From Cucumis sativus (taxonomy: Eukaryota > Streptophyta > Magnoliopsida > Cucurbitales > Cucurbitaceae), in NCBI RefSeq assembly GCF_000004075.3, contig NC_026655.2:27823489-27887488 (forward strand): a stretch of DNA of 64,000 nucleotides, written 5' to 3'. The position numbers and the translations under genes were made by a program. Below, piece after piece: positions 13,222 to 24,499 of the stretch. Position 1 is the first letter of the stretch; every line of letters starts with the position of its first letter. The notes beneath the pieces were generated by a model. The model did not search any database and was not told the DNA's origin. It was given only the letters and a program-made list of their open reading frames with translations.

Positions 13222-13306
13222 TTAATATATGAGAGGTGGCTGAATCCTTATTGGGCCTTTCTTCTTGGGTCTACTTTTTAATGGGCCTCTCTTGGGCCTA
13301 GGGTTT
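13209..13306 (-). promoter_or_regulatory. RPL13A promoter: telo boxes and site II motifs
   Basis: Minus-strand AAACCCTA telo boxes lie at 13209-13216 and 13299-13306. Three TGGGCC site II motifs (plus-strand reading) lie at 13252-13257, 13282-13287 and 13293-13298. A TATA-like ATATATTAAA lies near 13221-13231. Telo boxes combined with site II elements are the known hallmark of plant ribosomal protein gene promoters active in dividing cells. Confidence 0.75.
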
Positions 13307-13309
13307 TTG

Positions 13310-14556
13310 GTGAAATACTTGGGAATACAAGAGTGATGAATTGAAAATATAATGTAATTTTAAAAAAAAGAGGGAAAGAGGTTATTTTAAAATAAACTAG
13401 TATTTCAACAAGTGTGACTGTTTTAGTTTGGTAAATGAATGTAGAAAATTTGAATTCAATAATAAAAATCACGTGATAACAAAATTCAACGAATTTAATT
13501 TTGAAAAGTCTTTTAAAAAGGTACGTAATTTGAATAAAGTATAAAAGTATAATAATGAGTTTATTGAAGAAAAAAAATATCCGTATAAAAAGGTATTCTA
13601 AAATGAGAGTGGAAAATGGAGAGAATTAAAAGTCATTTTATGTTAATGTTTAATGTATTCTATAAGATATGATGTATTAAAAAATAATCTTGCAATCAAT
13701 GTTAAATTATTGAATTATAACAAAAGCATACTACTTTTATTTTTCAAGTATACAATTTTTTTCAAATTTTATATCATTTTTATCTTTGTAGTAAGAAGCA
13801 TGTATCCATTTAAACAAAACATATCCTTATACGATGTCCAAGATCCCTCATCGTTACATTTTAAAAAAAAAATCATGGTTACATGATTCAAACATCTCAT
13901 AAAAGAAATACCAAACATATTTAGATCTCATGTTTACATTCTAACATGAAAGAAAAAAAATATGATTTTACCTGACGTAAACACAAAAATAAATAAATAC
14001 AACAAAAATGAAAAAAAAAAAACATAAGCTTTCTTCTTCACATCTTAATTTTTTGTCGTGACTTATGAGTATAAATGGAAGAAAAGAATAAAATATTTAT
14101 ACCAAAAAAATTTTAAAGGGAAGAAAATTGAAAGATCGAGAGATAAAAGAAGAGTTAACGAGGGAGAAAGATGAGATGAAAAAGAAGGGACGAAGAAAAG
14201 AGAAGTTTTAATAAAAGAATTAATTAGAGAGAAAAGTGAGTTTTTTTTTAACGTGGAAAAAGTTATTTTCTTATGCATAGAATAATAAATTAATTAATTA
14301 AACAAAATAAAACTAAAATATAGACCATTGTATCAATCAACCATTTTATTAATAAAACAACTAAAAATAATTAATTAAATTTAGCAATTAACAATGTTAA
14401 TTTTCTTGTATTTAAATGACAAAATTGCCAACTAAATAGTAATGAAAAAGATTAGAATGAAAGGACAAAATTGGAAGAAAAATTTGTCCTCGTCCATTTC
14501 TAAGGCATACCGCTATGAAAGGAAAGAATGCAAAATTTCCTCCTCCCTAACTCAGA
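13310..14556. other. AT-rich intergenic spacer
   Basis: Separates the RPL13A promoter from the 3' end of the methyltransferase gene. Purine-rich and pyrimidine-rich runs are common (for example 14080-14240). I recognise no gene or transposon. Confidence 0.55.
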
Positions 14557-17500
14557 CTACTTGATGTTGTGTGTTGGAACGCTAAGATAAAATTTGGTGT
14601 TCTTGAAGTCATCAAGAAGAGGATTGTAACCATCCTTCAATCTTGTCTTCGATGGCAATCCAAACTCTTCCATGAATGACGAAGTGTCAAGCTAGCACCA
14701 TGAAACAAACAAAAGTTAAGCAACAAAAAATGGGAATTTGACAGTACACTCAAACTCTTGGTAACAATTTTGTTTTTACATTTATGCTTTTTAAGATATT
14801 CTCTTGATACATACTGTATTTTTCATATTTCTTAAACAAACATTTAAATTCTTGAAAACAAAAACACAAGTATTTAAAAGTTTTTTTTTTTTTCTTGTTT
14901 TAGTTTTCAAGGATTGGTAGAACGAGGATAGCAAAACAAAAAAAGAAACTATAAGTGAAAGTTGGGTTTATCATAAGCATAATTCTAGGACTCATTGGTT
15001 GTCAAACAAGGCCTGGTATTTCCACTCAAATTATAAAGAAATCAATAACAAAAACATGATTTCAACTTTGTTTAGCATCAAAGGTTATTTATTTACCCCA
15101 ATCGGCAAATTCTCAAGCACCAAGTGGCATATTTCTCGAGAGCCAAACTTTGTAGACGTTATGAGGAATAATATATCAGGGCGTAGAACTTACTATTATT
15201 GTTCGCCTCTTTTTCCCTGACTTTGGCTTTTTATCTTCTTGCAATTTCAGCCATCCAGAACAATAATGGTCAATCTGTTCCAATAATAGAAAGTCTGTGG
15301 GGAAAAAGATGTCAGCATCACCCTGCAATCAACCAAAATCATTGACTTCTTTTAAGCTTTCACTGTGGAAATGGAAGCACTCGCTGGCAAATAAAGAAGG
15401 CAATTGCTGGTGGTTTTAAGTTATCCAATAAGGGATTCTAATGATGGGAAAGATAAAAAAATAAAATCTCAAGTTTCTGGACCTCCAGGCTTGCATACCT
15501 TTGCATCTAAATAGCTTTCATAGTCTGAGCTGCTTCCATCCGCCTGCGCACAATAAAACGTAAACAATTGACACTACAATCCTTTTATGTTTTCATTTTT
15601 AGAAAAAAAAATATATACAAAAATCGTTCTATGTAATCGTGCATATTGCTCAATCAACTTGGACGCAGTTGGCATAAAGAGCATTTCGCAACTCTAAGAT
15701 GCTAAAGCCGGTCTTGGAGGAATTACAGTTTTCTAAGGATAACCAGTAGCCATAGTTCATGGGCTGTTGAGCAGGTAACATGAAAGAGCTGATGGGGAAA
15801 GGGTGGCAAGTAGCATTGATGAGGGTGATAAGAGCTTCGTATCGATGGGCCCACAAATATTCTGGGTTGTTTCTGGGGGGAGGGGGAGGGACATTGGTTT
15901 TGTTGGATGAAAGCTAAGAGCTTGAAGCTGAGGAATTGAGCAGGTACAGGAGTCGACTCATCAAGGGCTTTCAAAATTGCAGAAATTTGGCACTTCCATT
16001 GAACATAGTTTATTGAATCAGATGGTGTAGGGTAGAGGCAAGGGAGATGAGGATGACGCCATTGAAGACAGGGAAAGAAAAAAAGACTGTGCCGATGTGC
16101 TATGATACCAAGAAGATTCAAACTCAGAGAAATTCATTGATTTGTATTTTAGATAATTGATTAACAGAATACAAGATGCCCATTTAGAGATAGGTAAAGA
16201 ATGAACAGAAAGATAATAAGGAGATAGATATGATATCAGTTACAAAAAAAGCTACAATAAAATGATATAGATAAATCTAATAGCATCCAGCAGATGTCGT
16301 GCAGCAGGAATCTCAATTCTCATCAGCTAGTAGAAAGAACATACCTTTGTTGAAACTAATGGTGCTCTTTCACCAGCTATTCTCACATCGGGTAAGTAAC
16401 TAAAGTCCGAGGCAATTAAAGACATCTTTGGTAGCACATGATGCAACACTTCGAGTAGACTCTGAACAACAAGTACACAACACCAGAGTTAGTAAAATCT
16501 TGGGGGTGGGAAGGGGAAAGGATTATTGAAGTGGTTCCTCACCAAGCAACCAGTTGGTAGCCAAGATCTTCTGGGTTTTGGAAAAGCTTTAGACCAAATG
16601 CCTTTTGCCTTTGATAATACACTGTTTTTGGTATGGTCATTTTCTTTGAAATTCATAATCTCTACACAACGCTTAATAAGAGGATCTTGAAGTGGCTTAT
16701 ATAATTCCACAAGTGATTCCCTGCAGCAATAGAAGAAGAATCAGCAACAACTTGAAAAAAACGTCATGGGTAAAAATAAGCCAAACTGCTTGTCAATAAC
16801 AATTTTAGTTCTCATCCATCACCCTAAACCAAAGAAAATCACTTCACAAGAACTAGAGGAGCTTCTTATATGCACTGTTCTTTCTTCTTCTTAATTTCGA
16901 GCGCGCATGCTGTGTGTATGGGGGGTGGCGGCAAGAGGGGACAAAAGAAAGCACTAACTCTAAAACCTCCTTAGAAGATTTAAGGATGCCTTGAAAAATC
17001 CTAGAATTTCTCTCCTCCCAAATCTTCCACAAAATAGCCAGATGATACTAACCGTTCTTTGTCGTCCTTGAAAGGATGATCAGTATAAATGATATGATCC
17101 ATTCAAGAGTCATTGGGGTCAACCAGGGAAAATTGAAAAACTTTAGTGACTTCCTACCAAAAATTAGCCACAAAAGGGGGCAAGTGATGAACAAGTGGCT
17201 GTGAGACTCGAGCACTGTGCCTGTTAATGACTACAATTTGAAAAACAGAGCCAGGAAGCTGCTTCAACCATGGCCAAAGCTGTTTCAACGATGCAGGTGG
17301 GAAGAAAATGACTACAGACCAGAAAATTAAAGTAAAGTTGTTAACAGAACATCTTTGTTTCTATGACCTTGCTCAAACAAGATTTGTTACATAGGACCAT
17401 AGGTTGCACAACTATGTCCTGGAATTCTAAAACCACCTTTCTTTCGTGAAGAATTTAAACCAATTCACATAAAGATGAAATAAGTGAACCCCTCGTCTTG

Positions 17501-20500
17501 CAAGAAATCTCTTTTGGGCAGATATGAATAATGATGCATACCTATCAAGTTGCTTTTCTACCCACACTTCCATCCATGAGGAAACCTGATTTTCTGAGTA
17601 AATAAGATCATGAGGAAGATTGTCTAGTACCTGTGCGAATCAAAATTTTAATTGGTTAATGAAACATAAAAATTCACTCTGAGTCAAAAGTTGCCCCACA
17701 TGAAGATGAAAAATACATGCTCAACAAAGTCTTCAGTGACAATTTGTTACATGATAATGGCTCATGTTTGATTAGGCGATGAAACAATGAGCAACGCTTG
17801 AGAAAACACAACCATGCTGCACTATTTCATTATCAAAAAGAACATCTTGATCCCATGTCCATATACATGCACATGCAATCTAATTTTCAATTTACCACAT
17901 ATTTGCTGACAGTTGTACATACAATTTACCACTATATTTTAGATATATTTGGTTTAATTTTTCAAGTGCTTAATTTTGAAACAATTTAAAAGTTTATTTT
18001 AAACTGTCTCTATAAAATGAGTTCTAAAAACAATCGTTTTTTTAAAAACATTTCTCACCATAGTCAATCCAAACAGATCCCTCGTCTATGTAAAATCTTT
18101 CAATTAGAAGTCAGCCATTTCAAATTTTCCACAGGTTAATCTTTAACTCCTCTCCGTCAGTTTATAATCAAGCATGGTTTCAGTTTCATGCACGATCTCC
18201 TCCTTTGTATGCGTAAGTGCAAGATTGACTAGTGCTAATTTTGGTACCAAAAGGCAAATATATCAGTTAACATTTATTTCCCAAAATACACACAAACATG
18301 GAAAAATAATCTATGTATTCTTTCATGTTCACAACCTTGACAGTACGTGAACTTTGTGAAGATACACAAGAGCTAAAGATGATATATACCTCAAGCATAA
18401 TTACCCAACACGGCTGCTCCTTCACGTCTCCTGTTATACAAGGGGATGGTTAATATTACAACTATATTGTAGAATCATAAGCAAAAAATAATGTTTATGA
18501 CTATTCATTTTACATTGGCATCTGCTAGATACAAGGAAGAACAGCAAAGAATACAGTTTAAACTTACACACTCATATCTACTTTGGAATATCTTCTCCTC
18601 TCCCGCTCGACACATGGGGGACTCCAACAGAAAAGAAATAACTGCCTAGTCCCATGTGAGGACTTTCACCCATCTATTCATCTATTCAACACTTCGAACT
18701 TAATGCTTAACCCCACACCCACGACCCACTAACACACCACATAAGCATTAGTTTAGGGAAAAGAACGAAAACGTACCCCATCCACTCAAGTCAACAGCAT
18801 CACGACACTCTACTTTAAATTTTGATTGGTGACTACGAACATCTCCAACGGTTTGTCTCTGTATCTCTGCTAAAGACGGACTTATTTCCACTGAGCTACA
18901 GTCATATATATGTAATTTTCACATGAAACGTGAGGACCAAATATTGAAACAAGAGGAATTGGGAAATTGTGAATTTTTCAATAATTTCTTACATAAAAAT
19001 CAATGTGTAGGTTTATGTTATTTGACGAGTACTAGTGAAATTATTATTCATAATTCAAGAATAGAAGACCTTGAAAACTATTCTTATATATTTTTAAGAT
19101 ACAAACAGAACATAAAATTCTTTTCCTTGTGATGTATCTTATGATATCCGAATAATTTATTCACTAATCAAAGTATTCATTAAGAAAATTGCATTATAAA
19201 ATATATGATCGTATACATATTGTGGAGGATTTTTACAGGAAAACTACGAAGTCTATAAGATTCTCTCTTTAAAAACTAACCCCCTTTCAGGCTTTCACAA
19301 ATAGAAAATTGTTGGAAGTTGTTCCTTCCCCCTTGGTTATATTGAAAGCACAAGGTAGATGTGGTATGCATAAAGTAATTCAGCCTAAAAGCTAGAAAGA
19401 TATCTCAGCTTGGTGCAAGCAGCAGAAGATATTTATCATTTCATGGTAGAGAAAAAATGCAGCAAAACCACATACGTATAAGTCATATTCTTGTAAACTC
19501 TTGTAGGTGCATTCAACATTATGTAATCCATTATCCCCTTTGCACACGTTCCTGATCCGCCACCAATTTCATATATCTGTGGATGCACAAAAAACACACA
19601 CATGCACACAATCAAGCAGGCATAACATAATTAAAGATTAAAAATATAAAACATAACTTGTTCAACTTCTTGAAGGCTCCTATTTTAAAAGAAGGTTATA
19701 ACTAATTAATTGTTTGACTGCCCGCAATACTGTCAATGGAATATTTGGACTGAAGAAACAGAATAAACCTGTGAAGAAAAATATAGAGATACTTTCCAAC
19801 CTCCTGATTTTGTTGATATCGGTGCTTCTTTATTTGTATTGTTGCCAATAAGGGGAAAGAAGGGAGAGATTTTTGTAAACACAAGGTCTACACTATGAGA
19901 GGTCTTATGCACTTGCCCTCTACTCTATGTCTGTCTTTAATACAAAGTTTTTGCTTCCAACCAGGAAAAATTATAGCAAGGGAATATCCATATACATCGA
20001 GGAAAAATTCCGAATACTTAATTCAAAATCCAAAATCAGTAACCAATTAGCAGTAATGGCTTATAAGCATATATCTTATGCAATACTCACATATCTAATT
20101 GATAGAACACTGATACAGTGTTTCTATTTTATTGATACCTTCAACAGAAATTACAATATAAAAGAACAAACAAGTAAAAAAAACCCTAACCCTCTGCCCT
20201 TCCTCTCTTTCAAGGAATGTTACAGCCCTATTTCTTCACCAAATTCTTCATGCCCTTCTTCCCTCCCCACCTCCCTAATTATAACCATCTAACTGCCTTA
20301 TATAACTTACTACCCTTGGCCCTATCTAAATGTAGATATCTATCACTAATCTATAGAAAAATAGTTTATAATTCTCAGAAACATTAGTGATGGTTCCTTT
20401 CCTATTAAATAAAGAAACTTCATGTTTCAAGCTTTCGTAGTAAAAATCAATAAATCTCAACTTTTAACTAATGTCGAATCACAGCAATAATTCGATTTCC

Positions 20501-23134
20501 TAGAGAACAGAAATCATTGAGTTTTTTTGGGTGGGACAGAACACATCAACACTAGAACAAATGTATTAGTAATTTAGCACACAATACAATTGAAGATGGA
20601 AAAACAAGATATTTGGATTGCATGCCTCCCTTAAGTGAGAAAAGCACCAGATCCTGAGTAGATATAAAATTGCAGTTATAGAACAAGAGAGTCAGAAATC
20701 TTACTTTTAGTGGAACGGAAAGATTAGCAGTTCGCATGATTGCTTCAGCAATCCCATGGGCATACCAAGGCTATAAGGAAACAAAATTGCAAAATCAAAG
20801 ACAATGAAAGCTGGCAGAGCAAAATTGACCAATGAAATGACTTCTCATAAAAATAAAAGTAAATAAACAAATAAAAGGTTGAGAAAGGAAAATTTGATTC
20901 TACTCTCACCAAGGTCAAACAAAAAATTAACAAGGAAGAATCTTGAATATATTTTTTTCATGCTAGTTTAAACTCATTTCTCAAAAAGATTGAGGGGAGG
21001 GAAGAATACTTCTTAGACTCAAGGACACAGAGATTCTTCATGTAGAACTAACAAACCCTGTTTAAGTAAGGTCATATGAAAGAAAGTATCCTCATATAAT
21101 TGTGGAAGTTGTTGATTTCATCAAAATAATAACAATACTCAATATCAAACCCATTAATACCATAGAAAACAAATATCTTATTCTCCACCAACATGAGCGT
21201 AGTTTGATGTTAAGGCATCTCTTCTCCCCTCTAAGAGTTCATAGGTTCAACTCAACCATCCTTCATGAAGAATTTAAGGATTTAAATCATGAATTGAGAG
21301 CAATAAGTAATATCTCACGATATAATTTGATGGACACATTTCACATTTGGATTTTTAAAAAAAAAGTTACTTATTTAAAAAAAATCCACTCTCACATTCA
21401 TACCCTTCACCTTCAGAGTGCACCCGTACACCACTTACGACTAACAATGCCTACTCTTTCATCAGGAAACACGGTATAAAAAAGTTTCCTATCCCTTTTT
21501 AAGCCTCGCTATACAGGTGGCAAAGAATCTTTAGCCAAAATGGATAAAATCCACGAGAGATGGAGAGAATATAAACAAAGAAACTCTCCAATAACTTGGA
21601 CAAAAGAAATATGAAAATCTACGAGAAGATTTACTTAGGCTAGGAACAATATTCTTAAACCCTCCACAAGAATATGATAATTCCTTTCTCAAGCATAACA
21701 ACCAAACAACAAAGTTTATGATTGCACACATAAATCTGTGCATGTGTGTGCATATGAGAGTGAGAGAGGTAGAGGAACCAATTGCCTTAAAAATCTCCAC
21801 CGGAGTAAACCACGATACGTCACTCTGCTTGTAAATTTTATCCAAGTATCTCATATAAGCTTTCCTGCCTAAATCAAGCACACAAACATGAGGCAAACAT
21901 CACAACAACGAAATCAATATTGTATTGTGCTTCTTAAGAAATTAGCATCATGGTGAGTTAAGAGTATAATACAAAGCATTTAAAAGATTTCTACACATCA
22001 GAAATCTTGGAAAAGAACAATGTCAACATAAATTAGACAAAACAATAGAAATGGAAGTCTTGGAGAAGGTTAACTTCCGAAACAGAAAATCAGATATATC
22101 ACAGCCAAATAAACCCAGTACATCATTATTCACATAAGTATTACTAAAATAAATTTCAATGCTAAAAGAGACAATCTTCAAAAATTTGGGGTTTTCTGAC
22201 TCCTTTCTCTGCACTACTATCTAGCTGTTATTGTTAGCCATAGAGTGTTGCGAGGTGTGGATAGGGATCCAAGTCAAAGTTTCACATTTCTCTTTGGGCT
22301 ATTTAGAATATATTTTGTAATTATTCCCTAGGCAACATCTTACTTAGTTGGAACCCTTTATCCAGTGGCTTTGTGAGATTGCTTTTCATTCTTTCCTCTT
22401 TTAAATAAACGAAAAAAATTCATTGTTTGCCATCCATTTCTATACAAAAATGTCATTGTTTGCCATTTCTGTACAAAAATATATGTGCGTGATAACACAA
22501 CTTTTAAACGATGTCATACCTTCAAGCTGATTGAACTTTATGCTGTGTTCAAGAACTCCAACTGAACGTGACCGTTGAGCAAAGTATCCATGATTTTGAT
22601 CATATAATGCAGAATGTATGAAATCGCGAACCTGATAATAATTCATTCATATGTGAAATGTGAGGCACTAGACAAGAGTCGATCATTAAAGAGAGAGAAC
22701 CGAGTAATACTTACAAGAACCGGATCATCACCCACAATGTGAGTAGAAAAATGTGATCCAGATAGAAAAGACCACGATTGTTGACATGAAATCACTGCAA
22801 TGAAAAAAATGAAGTATGAGAGAGAAATTTGTAAAATACATGGAAAGAGAAAAGAGAGCATACCTCTCGGACAATGGAAGAACAACGAGAAATTTCTGAA
22901 AGGGAATGCTAGTGACGCCATTCGCCAGATGGATGGCCCAAATCTTGGAAAGAAATTCACCCAACTGATTCAGAAAAGGTCTTTCTGATGTCAAATTTTT
23001 TACGCCAAGATAGTTTCAAGTCATATCATAAAATAACATAGATTCAGATTTTACACAGAAATCTTGAAAATGAATCACTCACTGTCAATGACTTGATCTC
23101 CTAGGATTATAGGTTTTTTCCACTTCGGTTTGGC
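14557..23134 (-). CDS. MidA/NDUFAF7-like DUF185 methyltransferase
   Basis: SAM-dependent methyltransferase of the DUF185 family, related to mitochondrial complex I assembly factor NDUFAF7 (MidA), but in the second plant clade. Fourteen exons join in frame: 23134-23083, 22794-22715, 22631-22520, 21868-21786, 20770-20705, 19576-19476, 18895-18777, 18430-18390, 17630-17542, 16720-16543, 16461-16345, 15543-15499, 15322-15194, 14691-14557. They give 448 residues. Family marks include VRDFIHSALYDQNHGYF, the SAM motif I IYEIGGGSGTCAKG, the CWVIMLEVLDNLPHDL segment, RRSWLPTGC, and the C-terminus KNTKFYLSVPT. The exon at 21868-21786 ends AAG then GCAATT, a probable GC-AG intron. The first exon with the start codon and any targeting peptide was not found. 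The two first-listed exons join in phase but match the family weakly. Introns carry copia, LINE, SINE-like and solo-LTR insertions. Confidence 0.88.
15650..16110 (-). pseudogene. Ty1/copia gag fragment in an intron
   Basis: Inside a methyltransferase intron (15544-16344), the minus strand encodes pieces of a copia-type Gag (UBN2-like): NYVQWKCQISAILKA, STPVPAQFL, ALITLINAT, CSTAHELW and ILELRNALYAN, in the family order but in two frames with indels. A primer-binding-like TGGTATCATAGC sits at 16110-16099 and an LTR-like segment follows. Pol is absent, so the copy is truncated. Confidence 0.75.
16111..16325 (-). mobile_element. Copia LTR adjoining the gag fragment
   Basis: About 215 bp between the primer-binding site and the exon at 16345. 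Read on the minus strand it begins TGATGAGAATTGAG near 16325 and ends next to the primer-binding site. The inner end lacks a clean CA, so the boundaries are approximate. Confidence 0.5.
16870..17290 (-). mobile_element. LINE fragment (zf-RVT end) in an intron
   Basis: The minus strand of this intron encodes broken pieces typical of the C-terminal zinc-binding region of plant LINE reverse transcriptases: HLFITCPLLW, FFNFPWLTPMTLEWI, then AILWKIWEERNSRIFQGI and KSSKEVLELVLSF. Several frameshifts and stops are present. The reverse transcriptase core is missing. The fragment lies between the exons at 16720 and 17542 of the methyltransferase gene. Confidence 0.75.
20100..20345 (-). mobile_element. 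Solo LTR with 5-bp target duplication
   Basis: A 246-bp segment starts TGATAGA and ends TCTATCA (TG...CA, a 7-bp inverted terminus). It is flanked by the direct repeat CTAAT at 20095-20099 and 20346-20350. On the minus strand it has a TATA-like TTATATAAGG and an AATAAAATAG poly(A)-like signal in the LTR order. There is no internal domain, so it is a solo LTR left by recombination. It lies in the methyltransferase intron between exons 19576-19476 and 20770-20705. Confidence 0.88.
21193..21260 (+). repeat. tRNA-like SINE remnant
   Basis: The segment GAGCGTAGTTTGATGTTAAG resembles a tRNA-derived SINE head with a degraded A box. A B-box-like GGTTCAACTC follows about 40 bp later. It lies in a methyltransferase intron. 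No tRNA fold is kept, so it is not a tRNA gene. Confidence 0.45.
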
Positions 23135-23189
23135 CTGAAATAAAGATTAGGTTCACTCAGTTATCTTCACATGTCAAGATGCCACAACT

Positions 23190-24480
23190 ATTTCCAAAAC
23201 ACTTCACAAAGTTAACTCCTATTTACATTCCAAGGACTCCAAGTCTCACTTCCATTATTAACTTGTATCATTCCCTACATACTTTAATTTAGGCTAAAAT
23301 TCCACTTTTGAACCTTTAACTTCAAACTTAAACTCTTTAACACTATAAGCACCCAACTTAGGTCAATTTTAGTGGGTCTTTTAGTTCCATGTGCTCTTAT
23401 ATCAACTATCGATGATTTTTTTGGATTTAGATCCATTATATTAACATGAGTCAAACAACCTTAAACACTTTCTAAGATCACCTAAACCACTTCGTGTTTC
23501 GAACCTTGTAGAAGTAACACCCAAACGAACTTCAAAGTTAATGGAAAGCCCATTTTCAACCTCTAACATTCAACTCTAGGACCTGAGTAGCATGGAAACT
23601 TTATCTTAATGCTTAAATTTAATGGGCATTCTGGAGTTAGCAAGAGTAAGCATCAAACTTACTGAACGAAACCTAAATAATCTTAAACTCTGCTGGAAAT
23701 TTCTTCAAAATCCTTCCAATTTTCATCCTTTCATCCAAAACATTATGGGTAACATTAATTTCATGACAAAACCAAATGGGTACTCAAGAACTCTAAGACA
23801 ACTCACTAAATTTACCTAAAACCCTATTGAAAGCTTGTTGAAATCGCCTTACAGCACATTAACGGCTTTCTAAACTCGAATCTAGCACCTATGACAATGG
23901 GTGACTAAATATTAACATCGAAACTCAATGGGTACAAGACCCTCTCAAAGAAAGCTTAAAATCTTACCCCATCCGTGCCAAAATGCCCAATTTCGAGCTT
24001 CCAACTGGCTGGACAGCTACTTAATCTCTTCCAAAATTCAAATCTTCTTTTCCAAAATTCAAATCTAACATTAAAATGTAATGGGTATTTTAATGGGTAT
24101 TGGTAAACTTAAGTCTAAACTTAATGGATATTCCAAATATTTACAGGAACTCAACTAAAATAATGAAATTTTACCCTAAAACTCAAGAATTGAACTTTCA
24201 GCGCATCGATAAGACAACGGATATTCGATACTCACCAGCACACCGGAGGCTCAGTCAACGCACGAACTAAGAATCTCGGGTACGAGTGGCAAGATCTGTG
24301 CGCTACGACTTAAGAATCTCGGGGGTAGCGTGACTGTGGACCAAGCGGCAGCGTGCAAGACAAACAAAATCCGACGTCCAGGAGTTGGTGTACGTCTTCC
24401 AAAAATCTTTTCTCATTTCATTTGAGAACAAAACAATAACACTCCAAAAATCTTTCAAATTTCTCCGATTCTTGCTTTCT
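23190..24480 (-). repeat. Repeat-like segment with leader- and intron-like parts
   Basis: Upstream of the first recognised methyltransferase exon. It contains several short variants of AATGGGTAT and two copies of AAGAATCTCGGG (near 24268 and 24312), within a GC-richer patch (24230-24360) followed on the minus strand by GTGAGTATCG. The layout resembles the other dispersed elements of the window, but I have no clear alignment. It may instead hide the missing first exon. Confidence 0.3.
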
Positions 24481-24499
24481 TCCAACTTTGAGAAGTCAT

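Noticed and set aside
22728..22994. Candidate methyltransferase exon around 22880-22985
   Set aside because: Including it forces a stop in the next exon. Direct joining of 23134-23083 to 22794-22715 keeps the frame into the conserved VRDFIHS segment.
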